Positions 1 to 8,965 are shown, counted from the stretch's first letter. The stretch is DNA of 33,971 bases from Actinomycetes bacterium (GCA_021801525.1 JAJYXW010000028.1:1-33971), one strand, 5' to 3'. Notes: generated from the letters alone by a model not told the origin. A program made the numbers and translations.

Positions 1-454
1 AAGCGGGCGGGTGCTGTGCAGAGATCAGCTCCACCCTCGGGGTCCCGTGGTGGTGCAGGACGCCCGGATTGATGAACCACCAGCCTTTCAGTAGGTATTT
101 TGCCTGGTAGTGATAGTAATACGAGTCTCCCTGCCAGACGTCGTGGTATTTGTCTCCGAACGCGTACACGAGGCGCACGACGAGCCCGACGGCGCACGAC
201 GCCGCAACGGACGCTGCGTATATGCGGCTCCCCCTGCCGGAGCTCCGCCCACCACCGATGCCGCCCGCAGGCGATCGGGTTGCATCGGGCGGTCCAACAG
301 GCTCCATGCTCGGCGGGGCGCCCGCCTCCAAGCTCTCGCGGAGCGCGGTAACAGGCTGCGAAGACTGCTCGGGCGACGAATGTGGTGAAGGTTGCGAGCT
401 ACCTGCCTGCAGCGTCCGTGTCGCGTGCTCACCCCCCGTTTCCGTGTCCCCCAT
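1..454 (-). CDS. Membrane glycosyltransferase, GT39/ArnT-like, N-terminal part (runs off the left edge)
   Basis: The reverse frame stays open from an ATG at 454-452 to the window edge, about 151 residues. A GTG lies directly before it at 457, and AGGAA at 468-472 could serve either start. The first ~80 residues are polar and low in complexity. One hydrophobic segment follows (about residues 82-103, IYAASVAASCAVGLVVRLVY). After it comes a loop with GDSYYYHYQAKYLLKGWWFI and NPG. This Asp-bearing first loop after TM1 is typical of ArnT/PMT-like lipid-linked sugar transferases, in which an acidic residue of the first extracytoplasmic loop is catalytic. The start lies about 20 bases after the stop of the flavoprotein gene, so the two are probably co-transcribed. 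Substrate unknown; the rest of the gene is outside the window. The family call is inferred from loop pattern and context. Confidence 0.72.
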   Translation of the reverse strand, partial: MGDTETGGEHATRTLQAGSSQPSPHSSPEQSSQPVTALRESLEAGAPPSMEPVGPPDATRSPAGGIGGGRSSGRGSRIYAASVAASCAVGLVVRLVYAFGDKYHDVWQGDSYYYHYQAKYLLKGWWFINPGVLHHHGTPRVELISAQHPPA

Positions 455-473
455 CACGTCCGGTTCGTTCCTG

Positions 474-2027
474 CTAGCTCCGCGCCGGGCTCGAAGAGCC
501 CACAGCGGTACCGGCGCGCCGGGGGATGACGGGCGCGTCACGTCCGGTTCCCGTTGATCCGCCGATCTGGCTCTTAGTGGCGGTCTCCTCGTGGTACTCG
601 GCCTCCACGTTGACGGACCAGACGTCGTGTGAGCTCCCCGTCAGTATGTTTTCCACGGTGAGCATCGCGGTGTACATGGAGTGGTCCTGGTTGTTGTAGC
701 GGTGCATGCCGTTTCGGCCGACCGGGTGCACGTTGCGCACCTCCCTGTCCAGCCATGACCGGATGGTGTCGACGGCCTGGCTGTACAGCTCGTCGTAGAC
801 CGGGTAAGCCTTCCTCATCCGCACGACGAAGCCTCGCTCGACGTCAGCGACGTCTGCCAGGCCGATCTCTGCAAGCTCCTTGGTCGCGAGCGTCACGAGG
901 TCTGCGTCTGCCATGGACCAGAGGTCGTCTCCCTCGAACACGAAGAACTCCATCCCGAGGCACGTCCGGCCGTCCTTCACCATGTACGGCGACCACGAGC
1001 CGAAGTTCTGGATCCTGCCGACCCGCACGCCTGGATAGTGGATGTAGATCCAGTTGTCGGGAAACCCCCGCTCGGCGGGGACCACCAGTGCAACCGTCAG
1101 GAAGTCCCGGTAGTGCAGTTCGGTGGCAGCCTGGAGCACCTCCGGTGGGGCAGGCGGGTTCATCGCCTGCACAAGCTCCGACAGCGGCATTGACGATATG
1201 ACATGTGACGCCGCGACGCGTTGGCGCCCGGCGGGGGTGTCCACCACCACGGCAAGGGCTTCACCACCGTCATGCTCAATAGAGACCACCGGAGAGCGCA
1301 TGCTCACGGGGATCCCGGCTGCCTCGACGAGGTCACGGCAGCGCTCCCACATCATCCCCGGCCCGAGCTTCGGGTACTGGAACTCCTCGATGAGGCTCGT
1401 GATTGCCGTCTGCTTGCGCTTGGGCAGCAGAGCGTTCCAGATGGCCTTCCCGAGCGAGAGGTTCTTGATCCTCTGCGCCGCCCAGTCCGCTTTGATGTCG
1501 CTGGCCGGGACTCCCCAGAGCTTCTCCGTGTAGGTCTTGAAGAAAGTCCGGTACAGCCGCCACCCGAAGCGCGCCGCAGTCCATCCCTCGAAACTCGTCT
1601 GGTCCTTCGGAGGCCGGATACGCACCCAGACGTAGGAGGCAACACAGAGAAGCGCCTCCAAGACGCCAAGGTTGCCCAAGGCGTTGAAGGCGCGCAGCGG
1701 ATAGTCGTAGAAGCGCCCTCCATAGTAGATGCGGCTCATCCGGGGCCTCAGCATGAAGTCCTCGTCGGGCAGGACCTCGTGCCAGAAGAGCTCGACCGGG
1801 GGCACCTTGGTGAAGAAGCGGTGTCCGCCTATGTCGAAACGCCAACCCTCGCTCTCGACCGTGCGACTGATGCCACCGACGACATCGTCGGACTCGAAGA
1901 CCGCTGCGGGCTCGTTCGCCTGGGCAAGCTTGTACGCGGCCGTGAGACCCGCCGGCCCGGCCCCGATCACGACCACTCGACGCCCCTGCTCGCCCGGTGT
2001 GCGCTCTCGCTGTGATGAGATTTCCAC
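474..2027 (-). CDS. FAD-dependent oxidoreductase, UDP-galactopyranose-mutase-like
   Basis: The 517-residue protein opens with a dinucleotide-binding Rossmann motif, VVVIGAGPAGLTAAYKLAQ (about residues 18-36). GGISRTVESEGWRFDIGGHRFF follows in two adjoining stretches and resembles the GG-doublet and GGHxF region of UDP-galactopyranose mutases and related amine-oxidase-fold flavoproteins. Near the C-terminus, GRNGMHRYNNQDHSMYTAM is a block I associate with flavoproteins of polysaccharide clusters. The GTG start is supported by AGGGGG just upstream. The last ~40 residues are polar and probably disordered. Its neighbours are integral-membrane glycosyltransferases on the same strand, so a role in making or isomerising an envelope sugar is likely. 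True mutase activity is not proven; a sugar or lipid oxidoreductase is the alternative. Confidence 0.8.
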   Translation of the reverse strand: MEISSQRERTPGEQGRRVVVIGAGPAGLTAAYKLAQANEPAAVFESDDVVGGISRTVESEGWRFDIGGHRFFTKVPPVELFWHEVLPDEDFMLRPRMSRIYYGGRFYDYPLRAFNALGNLGVLEALLCVASYVWVRIRPPKDQTSFEGWTAARFGWRLYRTFFKTYTEKLWGVPASDIKADWAAQRIKNLSLGKAIWNALLPKRKQTAITSLIEEFQYPKLGPGMMWERCRDLVEAAGIPVSMRSPVVSIEHDGGEALAVVVDTPAGRQRVAASHVISSMPLSELVQAMNPPAPPEVLQAATELHYRDFLTVALVVPAERGFPDNWIYIHYPGVRVGRIQNFGSWSPYMVKDGRTCLGMEFFVFEGDDLWSMADADLVTLATKELAEIGLADVADVERGFVVRMRKAYPVYDELYSQAVDTIRSWLDREVRNVHPVGRNGMHRYNNQDHSMYTAMLTVENILTGSSHDVWSVNVEAEYHEETATKSQIGGSTGTGRDAPVIPRRAGTAVGSSSPARS

Positions 2028-2205
2028 GACCCCCTGCTAGTTCGTCGGCGCGCCGGGCGCCCTGCCGCGTGGAAACGACCCCTGCCCGGGCACGCCGGAA
2101 GCGTGAGCCACAAGAAGAGACGCCGGTCCACTCGTCCGGGATGCAGGATACAGCCTATGCCCACCCCAAAGGGTGGAGCCTGCCGCGCACCTGCCTGCAC
2201 GCCGG

Positions 2206-3351
2206 TCAGGGCACAGCGATGTTCATGAAGGCAAGCATCGCGTAGCCGATCATCGACGCGGCAAGCGACACGAGTACCAAGCGCTCCACCCTGCTCGAGC
2301 GCGACAGGGCGGCACCTGCGACGACGAGGGGGAACGCCGAGAGCGCGTAGCGCTCGAAGGAGTCGAGGTTGGGCGCAGTCACCGCCACGACCAGCACCCC
2401 GACGGCAAAAGCACCGTAGCTGGCAGGCAGCTTGCGGAACGCCACCACGACCAAGACGATCGAGAGCAACACCCATGGGAGGTGCAGGGCGATGCCAAGG
2501 TGCTGGTGATGGAGCAGCAGCGACGCGTCGTGCAGGAGCGTGGAGAGCGGGTCCGCCACCAGGCCTCGATGGCGACTCTCCACCTGGATGCGAAACGGCG
2601 TGAGCAGGCCCCCGTAGCGCACCGCTACGTAGACGAGATATGCGCCGGTGCCCACCGCAGGGCCTGCCAGCGCGAGGAGGCGCCGGAAGCGCTCGGCCCA
2701 CGACGTGGCAGATAGCCCTCGCAGACCCTCCACCAGGGCCGGCAGGCACAGCATCAAGCCGAGCGGCCTCGCCAGCCCGGCCAGGGCGCCGAGGACCGCG
2801 GCCCACCACCACCGCCGCGAGCGAAGCGCGATGAACGTGCCCACCGTGAGCACCAATAACGTAGCTTCCGAGTAGCCCATGACATAGGTGTAGGCGGCAG
2901 GAGCAAGGCAGAAGATCCAGGCGGTGAGCCTTGCCAGTTCGGCATCGCCGCTCTCGCGGCGCACCAGCAGCGTGAGAGCGCCCACGCCCACGAGCGCAGA
3001 GACGTTTGCTACTACCAGGAGGGAGGTCCCCACCCCGAGAGAGCTCGCTTCGGAGAGCCCCCGGGCGAGGAGCGGTACGAGCGGAAAGAACCGGAGTGAC
3101 TGGTGGCCCGCTCCGCCATAGCCGAGCCTCGCTATGGACTCGTACCATCCGGCGTCCCACCCGAGCAGTCCTTCGTGGACCCTCGCTGCTATCGGCGCAG
3201 GTGCGTGGCTGCGTGCGGCCACCTTTCGCGCGAGCACGAGCGTGCCGATCACGACGACGCGGGCCACGATGCACGGGAGGAGGGCCACGCGCACTCCCCA
3301 CCAGAGATCACTCAGCCGGCAGCTCCACCGGGTGGCAGCACTTCTCGACAA
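2206..3351 (-). CDS. PIG-V-like integral-membrane mannosyltransferase
   Basis: About 381 residues, mostly hydrophobic, with roughly 8-10 membrane segments. After the first segment a loop carries LLGWDAGWYESIARLGY (about residues 62-78), and FFPLVPLLARGL follows. The WDxxWY and FFPL pattern is characteristic of the PIG-V/GPI mannosyltransferase II superfamily and its bacterial members, which use polyprenyl-phosphate mannose. The frame opens with TTG at 3351, one base after the stop of the upstream glycosyltransferase, so translation is probably coupled. I see no good Shine-Dalgarno, and an internal GTG near residue 20 is possible. The acceptor is not inferable; a cell-envelope glycolipid or glycoprotein is likely from context. 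About 180 bases without a recognisable gene separate its stop from the flavoprotein start. Confidence 0.7.
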   Translation of the reverse strand: MSRSAATRWSCRLSDLWWGVRVALLPCIVARVVVIGTLVLARKVAARSHAPAPIAARVHEGLLGWDAGWYESIARLGYGGAGHQSLRFFPLVPLLARGLSEASSLGVGTSLLVVANVSALVGVGALTLLVRRESGDAELARLTAWIFCLAPAAYTYVMGYSEATLLVLTVGTFIALRSRRWWWAAVLGALAGLARPLGLMLCLPALVEGLRGLSATSWAERFRRLLALAGPAVGTGAYLVYVAVRYGGLLTPFRIQVESRHRGLVADPLSTLLHDASLLLHHQHLGIALHLPWVLLSIVLVVVAFRKLPASYGAFAVGVLVVAVTAPNLDSFERYALSAFPLVVAGAALSRSSRVERLVLVSLAASMIGYAMLAFMNIAVP

Positions 3352-3352
3352 G

Positions 3353-5026
3353 TCACGCGGCCGGTCTGAGCGGGAGGAAGCGCACCAGCTCCATCGGCTC
3401 GTAGAACTTGCCCGGCGGGAACATCTCGTGCGCTCCGAGCGAACGGTCGGCCAGGAGGTCGATCTCGATCTGCTGGCACTTGTTGCCGAAGGTCAGGTAA
3501 CCCGGCGCCCAGACCAGCCATATCTGGTGGACACCCGCGGACATCGACTCGAGGCGGGCGGCGAACGCTGCGGGATTGCCTGCCTTGCTCGCGGCCGCGT
3601 AGTTCACCCAGTCCACGAACGCCGGTCCCGTGCCACGCGGGAACGTTATCTGGCGGTACCGCCCCGCCGGCAACAACCTGTTCACCGCCGGTCCTAGCTG
3701 GTCGGGGCAGTAGGCGACGATGTCGCCGGGCCGACCGAGCTGAGCAAGTGTGGCCGCGACCTGTCCCGCCTGTGTCCGGTTGGTGGTGATGTTGGGGATG
3801 CTCGCGGCGATCCCCGCGACCACCGCAACTGCGAGCACGCCGTTTCGCACACGCGGGTTTGCCAAGGAGGAGAAGCCGAGGGCGACCAGGAGGATGATCG
3901 GCAGGAACACCACGGACGCGTAGCGCGTCGAGAAGGCGCTGTGGCTCACGTAACCGCCTGCGACCGCCACGAGCAAGGTGCCGAGCGTCACGAAGGTGAG
4001 CGCCCTCGCACGGGGCCGCGTGCGAAGGTCGAGCTCGACATGCCACTGGTCGGTCGCAGCACCGAAGAGTGCGAGGGCCCCCAGCCCGAAGTACAAGAGC
4101 GCGAGCGATCGTCCGGCGACGCTCGGCCCGCCTGCGAAGGAGGTAACGACGTGGACGATCGCGGTCAGGTTTGCCGGAACAGCCCACGGAGTGCCCGTGT
4201 GGCGTGCCTGGAAGAGGAACGTCGGGAGCCAGGGGACGAAGCTGAGCGATCCCACCGCCATGGCTGCAAAAGCCGCGCCCGGGGGGGCCTTCAGCGGACG
4301 GGGTCGCCGCCAGGCCTGGAACAAGAGCCAGAGACCCGTGACTCCCACCAGGTAGAGAGCCCAGTAGTGGGTGTACAGGAGAGCCCCGGTGCACACGGCG
4401 ACACCGAGCAGGTTCCACGGGCTGGGGCGCTCGAGCGCGCGTGCCAGCGCGAGAAAGCCGAGCCCGGTGAGGAGCGCGACGAACGCGTACATGCGGGCTT
4501 CGGTGTCGTAGTACGTGGCGAAGGGAGACGTCGCGAGGAGCAAGACAGTGGCCCACGCTGCGAAGCGCCCCGCCACCCGGCGCGCTGCGGCCCAGCCGAC
4601 CGGCATGGTCAGGCAGCCGCACACGCCGGCCAGGGATCGAACTGCCAGGTTGGAGGTGCCGAAGAGACCCATCCAGAAGTGCAGGAGCACGTAGTACAGC
4701 GGTGGGGCGCCGTCACGGCGCAGAGCAGCGGGGATCTTCGCCAGCGGCAGGCGAGCGATGTCGACCGTCAGGGCCTCGTCGAGCCACAGGTCCGAGCGCG
4801 TCCAGAACTTGAGCACCACCCCGATCCCGATGACGCCGGCCATGCCCACGACGAGGAGCCACCTCGATCTGCGACTAAGAGGTTGGCCCCCGCTTGCCTG
4901 GGCCGCATGGGGCGCCGGTGCCGGTGCGACATCTCCCGCGGATGCGCCCTCTCCTCCGGTCATGCCGGGGGAAGGCTGTGCCACACGCTCGAGCGCGCCT
5001 GCGCCGCGCCGCTGAGCGGCGCTCAT
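3353..5026 (-). CDS. Membrane glycosyltransferase, GT39/ArnT-like
   Basis: From the ATG at 5026 the protein has about 557 residues. GAGGAAGG lies upstream; the frame is open further up, but those residues look non-genic. A proline/alanine-rich head of ~60 residues precedes TM1. The first extracytoplasmic loop reads SDLWLDEALTVDIARLPL and then GAPPLYYVLLHFW. The acidic DE pair followed by PPLYY is the usual signature of ArnT-like GT-C transferases, with the acidic residue as the catalytic candidate. Ten or more further hydrophobic segments follow, then a ~130-residue C-terminal soluble domain. It is the first gene of the minus-strand envelope module and ends one base before the PIG-V-like gene. 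Such enzymes transfer sugars from polyprenyl-phosphate donors; donor and acceptor are unknown here. Confidence 0.78.
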   Translation of the reverse strand: MSAAQRRGAGALERVAQPSPGMTGGEGASAGDVAPAPAPHAAQASGGQPLSRRSRWLLVVGMAGVIGIGVVLKFWTRSDLWLDEALTVDIARLPLAKIPAALRRDGAPPLYYVLLHFWMGLFGTSNLAVRSLAGVCGCLTMPVGWAAARRVAGRFAAWATVLLLATSPFATYYDTEARMYAFVALLTGLGFLALARALERPSPWNLLGVAVCTGALLYTHYWALYLVGVTGLWLLFQAWRRPRPLKAPPGAAFAAMAVGSLSFVPWLPTFLFQARHTGTPWAVPANLTAIVHVVTSFAGGPSVAGRSLALLYFGLGALALFGAATDQWHVELDLRTRPRARALTFVTLGTLLVAVAGGYVSHSAFSTRYASVVFLPIILLVALGFSSLANPRVRNGVLAVAVVAGIAASIPNITTNRTQAGQVAATLAQLGRPGDIVAYCPDQLGPAVNRLLPAGRYRQITFPRGTGPAFVDWVNYAAASKAGNPAAFAARLESMSAGVHQIWLVWAPGYLTFGNKCQQIEIDLLADRSLGAHEMFPPGKFYEPMELVRFLPLRPAA

Positions 5027-5231
5027 GGCTCGAGTGCCTTCCTCCAGTCCTTCCCCACGCGAGCGATGGTAACCGCGCTGGCCCCGCGCGATGTTGCACC
5101 GGGTATAGCATCTCGCTCCGAGCAAGCGCGCTGCCGGGGGTGCCGCACCTGCCGGGCGGGGGTGCCGGACATGACCCGCGATGGGGCCAACGGATCACGG
5201 AGGGGTCAATGCCTGCGAGCAAGGAGGGACC
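5027..5231. promoter_or_regulatory. Divergent intergenic region between envelope module and peptide importer
   Basis: This is the largest gap between genes in the window, about 205 bases. It separates a minus-strand glycosyltransferase from a plus-strand importer operon, so it should hold promoters for both. I see an AT-richer patch around 5090-5115 (TTGCAC and TATAGC) but no pair of boxes at canonical spacing. No exact promoter is claimed. Confidence 0.4.
5221..5228 (+). promoter_or_regulatory. Ribosome binding site deciding the start of the substrate-binding protein
   Basis: AAGGAGGG lies 3 bases before GTG at 5232. It is the only strong Shine-Dalgarno near the N-terminus and favours this start over the ATG at 5322, which lacks one. 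Confidence 0.6.
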
Positions 5232-6992
5232 GTGGACGGATCCGCTACGCCTGTAGCTTCACCTGGAGATCCCGTAGATTCACCTGGAGATAGGCGCCCG
5301 TTCGCCGCAGCGTCGCCGGCCATGTCTTCAGCCGAGCTGCCCGGTGCAGGGCGCCTCGGCCGCAGGAGCTTCCTCGCGGGTGCCGGCGCAGCATCGCTGG
5401 CCGGTCTGGGAGGCTCTCTCCTGCTCGGAGGCTGCTCGACCGGCACGACCGCGAGGACGAGCCAGCCGCTCCCCTCCAGCGCAGGTCTGCCGCCCAAGCA
5501 CGGAGGGTCACTCCATGTCGGCACGACGTCGGAGATAGACAGCTTCTCGCCATTCAGCGGCCATTGGGACAACACGGGCCTCACCTATGCGAACACCATC
5601 TACGACACTCTTACCGCCATCGCTGCGGACGGCAGCGCCAAGCCCTACCTTGCACAATCGGTTACGCCGAACCCGGAGCACACCCTTTGGACGATCACGC
5701 TCAGGCCTGGAGTGTTGTTCCACGACGGCACCCCGCTGGACGCGTCCGTGCTCGTCAAGAACATCGAGGCGTTCCTGGGGTCGCCCCTCACTGGCCCAGC
5801 CCTCTCACCGATAGCAGGCGCCCGGGTCGTCGGCCCCCTGGCCGTTGAGGTCTCCTGCAAGGAACCTCTCGTGGCATTCCCCTACTACCTCTCGACGCAG
5901 GTAGGGGTCGTCGTGGCCCCTTCGATGATCGACCCACCCGCAGGCGCCGCGCCGCGGCCGGTGGGAACCGGCCCTTTCGTGTACGAGAGCTGGGTGCCCA
6001 ATGCCCACTTCAGCGCCACGCGCAATCCTCGCTACTGGCGCAAGGGGCTCCCCTACCTCGATCGGGTCACCTACCTGCCGATAGTCGACGACACGGCCCG
6101 GCTCGACAGCTTGCTGTCGGGGTCTATCGGCCTAATGGTGTCCACTAACCCAGATGTGCTCTTAAAGCTCCGCTCGTCTCGCTCCTACCGGCTCGTCGAC
6201 ACGCTGCAGCGCAGCGTCGGCGAGCCCGACATGGACTTCATCATGCTGAACACGGTGGTGCCGCCCACCAACGACATCACAGTGCGGCGGGCTCTCGCGC
6301 GCGCTCTCGACGTCCGTGCACTCATCAAGCTCTTCGATGCCGGCCTCACGCAGCCGTCCACGGGCCTGTTCCCACCGGGATCGCCCTACTACGCCCCCAC
6401 CGGCTACCCGACGTACGATCTCGCAGCCGCCAAGGCTCTGGTACGCGAAGCCGAGGCCCGTCACGGCGGGAGGATATCGCTCGAGCTGGCCACGATCCCC
6501 AGCTCTCGTGAGGTGCTTGCCACCCAGGCGATACAGAGCATGTGGCAGGCAGCCGGCGTGGACGTCACCCTCGCCCAGGTAGACCAGGCGACGCTCATCA
6601 CCAACGCTCTCGAGGGGCACTTCCAGGCCTACACGTGGGAGCAGTTCAGCGCTCCGGACCCCGACCTCAACTACGTGTGGTGGAGCACCACGACGCTCGC
6701 ACCCGTCGGGAGCATCGCCCTCAACTTCGCACGCAACGACGACCCGCTCATCCAGGCAGCCCTCCAGCGCGGGCGCGAGAACGCCGACCCGTCGGTGCGC
6801 GTGGCTGCCTACCGGACGGTTAACGAGCGCCTCGCAGCGGACCTCCCCTACCTTTGGCTCTCCCGAACGATCTGGTCCGCCGCGGCATCCGCCGACGTCG
6901 CCGGCTTCGACGGTGGCCGCCTCCCCGGCGGCGAGGCGGCCGAGAGCTTCGCCGGAGGCGTCCTGTCGCCGGTCCAGGTCTGGCTGAGTTGA
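5232..6992 (+). CDS. Peptide-type ABC transporter substrate-binding lipoprotein (SBP family 5)
   Basis: The extracytoplasmic binding protein has about 586 residues from the GTG at 5232. A polar leader of ~45 residues precedes GRRSFLAGAGAASLAGL, a twin-arginine n-region with hydrophobic core. LLLGGCSTG follows, a lipobox whose Cys would be lipidated, so Tat export followed by lipoprotein anchoring is likely. The mature part shows the family 5 pattern: GGSLHVG, then LTYANTIYDTL, LAQSVTPNPEHTLWTITLRPGVLFHDGTPL in adjoining pieces, and RALARALD. It is the first gene of a complete binding protein-permease-permease-ATPase-ATPase operon. Family 5 members bind oligopeptides, dipeptides, nickel chelates or opines, and the sequence does not reveal which. 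A 13-base direct repeat (TTCACCTGGAGAT) occurs twice just after the start. If the ATG at 5322 is used, the leader is a normal length. Confidence 0.85.
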   Translation: MDGSATPVASPGDPVDSPGDRRPFAAASPAMSSAELPGAGRLGRRSFLAGAGAASLAGLGGSLLLGGCSTGTTARTSQPLPSSAGLPPKHGGSLHVGTTSEIDSFSPFSGHWDNTGLTYANTIYDTLTAIAADGSAKPYLAQSVTPNPEHTLWTITLRPGVLFHDGTPLDASVLVKNIEAFLGSPLTGPALSPIAGARVVGPLAVEVSCKEPLVAFPYYLSTQVGVVVAPSMIDPPAGAAPRPVGTGPFVYESWVPNAHFSATRNPRYWRKGLPYLDRVTYLPIVDDTARLDSLLSGSIGLMVSTNPDVLLKLRSSRSYRLVDTLQRSVGEPDMDFIMLNTVVPPTNDITVRRALARALDVRALIKLFDAGLTQPSTGLFPPGSPYYAPTGYPTYDLAAAKALVREAEARHGGRISLELATIPSSREVLATQAIQSMWQAAGVDVTLAQVDQATLITNALEGHFQAYTWEQFSAPDPDLNYVWWSTTTLAPVGSIALNFARNDDPLIQAALQRGRENADPSVRVAAYRTVNERLAADLPYLWLSRTIWSAAASADVAGFDGGRLPGGEAAESFAGGVLSPVQVWLS

Positions 6993-7030
6993 AGCCCGAG
7001 GCGAGCCCCAGTGTGCGCTGGCTTGCGAGT

Positions 7031-7084
7031 GCCAGTGCGCGCCGGGAGGCGACAGCCAGTGCGCGCCGGGAGGCGACAGCCAGT
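7031..7084 (+). repeat. Two perfect 24-bp tandem copies in the gap between binding protein and permease
   Basis: The unit beginning GCCAGTGCGCGCCGGGAGG occupies 7031-7054 and 7055-7078 without a mismatch, and the first six bases of a third copy follow. It lies between the stop of the binding-protein gene and the permease ATG at 7111. It is GC-rich and could fold in mRNA or act as a spacer that lowers downstream expression. It does not look like a transposon end. Confidence 0.85.
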
Positions 7085-7110
7085 ATGGGCACGCTATTCG
7101 GGATGCGCCG

Positions 7111-8055
7111 ATGCTGAGCTACCTGGCGAAGCGCCTCGTCCAGCTTGCCGCGGTGGTGTTCGTCATCTCCGTGCTGGCCTTCCTGCTGGTGCACCTCCTG
7201 CCGGGCGATCCGAGCGTTACGATCCTCGGTCCCTTCGACACTCCCACGGCGCGCGCCGAGATACTCCGGCAGCTCGGCCTGGACAAGCCCCTGCCACAGC
7301 AGTACCTCACGTGGGCGGGAAACGTCCTCCACGGCAACCTGGGCCGGTCCTTCCTCACCAAGCAGAGCGTGGCCCACGCGATCGCCGAAGCGTTCCCTAT
7401 AGACCTGGAGCTCGTGATCGTGTCCCAGGTGATCGCCTTCGCTCTGGCGCTGCCCCTCGCGCTCGTCGCGTCTCGCAGGCCCAACCGCGCCTTCGACAGG
7501 CTGGCAGGCACCGCCACCTTCGGCCTGCTCTCCATCCCGGCCTTCATCCTCGCGGTGATCCTGGCGCTCGTGCTGGCGGTCGAGATCCACGCGTTCCCCG
7601 CCACCGGGTTCACCAGCCTGACCACCAGCCCCGTGCAGAACCTGCGCTCGATCGTGCTTCCCTCCCTGGCTCTCACCGCAGGGTCCATCGCTGTCTACTT
7701 CCGCCTCCTGCGCTCGGATCTCATCTCGACCCTCCAGGAGGACTACATAACGATGGCCCGCTCCAAAGGCCTCTCCGACAGGTACATCCTGCTTCGACAC
7801 GCGCTGCGCCCGTCGTCGTTCAGCCTGCTCGCATCAGCAGGCATCAACATCGGCTCCCTGCTCACCGGTGCGTTCGTGGTGGAGTACCTGTTCCAGCTCC
7901 CCGGCATTGGCTACCAGATAGTGGAGAGCATCTCCGCCCGCGACTACCTCATGGTGCAGGGCATGGCACTCGTGGTTGCCGTCGCCTATGTGGTGGTCAA
8001 CTTTGCCGTGGACTTCTTGATCGTCCTGCTCGACCCGAGGATTCGCCGTGCCTGA
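7111..8055 (+). CDS. ABC transporter permease, DppB/OppB type
   Basis: The 314-residue permease starts MLSYLAKRLVQLAAVVFVI, the typical amphipathic start and TM1 of DppB-like proteins, followed by LLPGDP. About six membrane segments are visible. Near the C-terminus, MARSKGLSDRYILLRHALRP is the EAA-type cytoplasmic loop that docks onto the ATPase subunits. LPGIGYQIVESISARDYLMV is the conserved tail of the family. It forms the translocation pore with the next gene, whose GTG start overlaps its 3' end by 8 bases. No clear Shine-Dalgarno precedes the ATG. The gap upstream carries a tandem repeat, unusual inside an importer operon. Confidence 0.9.
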   Translation: MLSYLAKRLVQLAAVVFVISVLAFLLVHLLPGDPSVTILGPFDTPTARAEILRQLGLDKPLPQQYLTWAGNVLHGNLGRSFLTKQSVAHAIAEAFPIDLELVIVSQVIAFALALPLALVASRRPNRAFDRLAGTATFGLLSIPAFILAVILALVLAVEIHAFPATGFTSLTTSPVQNLRSIVLPSLALTAGSIAVYFRLLRSDLISTLQEDYITMARSKGLSDRYILLRHALRPSSFSLLASAGINIGSLLTGAFVVEYLFQLPGIGYQIVESISARDYLMVQGMALVVAVAYVVVNFAVDFLIVLLDPRIRRA

Positions 8056-8965
8056 GATCGCACCTGCCGCTACGCCCGAGCGCCCGAGCGCCGCTGTATT
8101 GGGAAGGCGGGCGGACGACCAGCCGGAGAGCCCCAACGGCACTAGGCGTAAGCTCGGCCTCCTCTTCTGGTTATGCCTCGGGTTCATCGCACTCGTCGTG
8201 TTCGGAGCGATCTTCGCCAACGTGCTCCCGCTGCCGAACCCCAACCTACAGAACTACTCGGCAGTGGACGCTGGCCCGAGCCTCCATCACCTGCTCGGGA
8301 CCGACGACCTCGGGCGCGACTTGCTGTCGCGGATCGTGTTCGGGTCTCGGGTCTCGCTCGTGGTCGGCTTCGGCGGCATAGCGATCGGCCTCGCTATCGG
8401 CGGGACGCTCGGACTGCTCGCCGGCTACAAGGGCGGGGCAGTCGACACCGTGTTGAACGGGGCATCCTTCGTGATCCTGGCATTCCCGCCGCTGCTGGCA
8501 ATAATCGTCGTGGTCGCCTTTTGGGGACGCAGCCTCGGCAAGCTCACCCTCATCATCGGCATCGCATCGATACCATCTTTGTTCAGGGTCATACGTGCTA
8601 CCACCATGTCGTACGCGAACAGGGAGTTCGTGGTCGCAGCACGAGCCATGGGAGCCTCCACCAGGCGGATACTCTTGCGCGAGCTCCTCCCCAACGTCGC
8701 TCCTGCAGCCCTGTCGTTCGCCCTGATCGGCGTCGCCCTGATCGTCGTGCTGGAGGGCTCGCTCGCGTTCTTGGGGCTCTCTGTCGCTCTCCCAACCCCT
8801 TCGTGGGGAAACATCATCTACGAAGGGGCAAGCAACAACCTGCTACAGACCGACCCGTTGATCGCGCTCTGGCCGGCCCTCGCGATGTTCCTCCTCCTTA
8901 CCTCGCTCAACGTCGTGGGAGATCGGCTACGCGCCCGCTTCGACGTGCGTGAGGGTGCTCTGTGA
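8048..8965 (+). CDS. ABC transporter permease, DppC/OppC type
   Basis: The 305-residue partner permease begins with a ~35-residue cytoplasmic head rich in Pro and Ala. TM1 follows (LGLLFWLCLGFIALVVFGA), then HHLLGTDDLGRDLLSRIVFG, the hallmark of DppC-type subunits. The EAA loop reads AARAMGASTRRILLRELLPN, and GSLAFLGLSVALPTPSWG is the typical late motif. The GTG start lies within the end of the dppB-like gene, indicating translational coupling. It pairs with that gene to form the membrane channel. Substrate cannot be assigned beyond peptide/nickel/opine class. Confidence 0.9.
   Translation: MPEIAPAATPERPSAAVLGRRADDQPESPNGTRRKLGLLFWLCLGFIALVVFGAIFANVLPLPNPNLQNYSAVDAGPSLHHLLGTDDLGRDLLSRIVFGSRVSLVVGFGGIAIGLAIGGTLGLLAGYKGGAVDTVLNGASFVILAFPPLLAIIVVVAFWGRSLGKLTLIIGIASIPSLFRVIRATTMSYANREFVVAARAMGASTRRILLRELLPNVAPAALSFALIGVALIVVLEGSLAFLGLSVALPTPSWGNIIYEGASNNLLQTDPLIALWPALAMFLLLTSLNVVGDRLRARFDVREGAL

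Noticed and set aside
1967-3301. 444-codon reverse frame overlapping the PIG-V-like gene
   Set aside because: Arg/Pro/Ala-rich shadow typical of high-GC DNA. The overlapping frame has coherent membrane segments and motifs.
4100-5293. Large plus-strand open frame (3941-5293) antisense to the glycosyltransferase
   Set aside because: Composition is Arg/Glu/Pro-rich with no motif, while the opposite strand encodes a well-formed GT39-like membrane protein.
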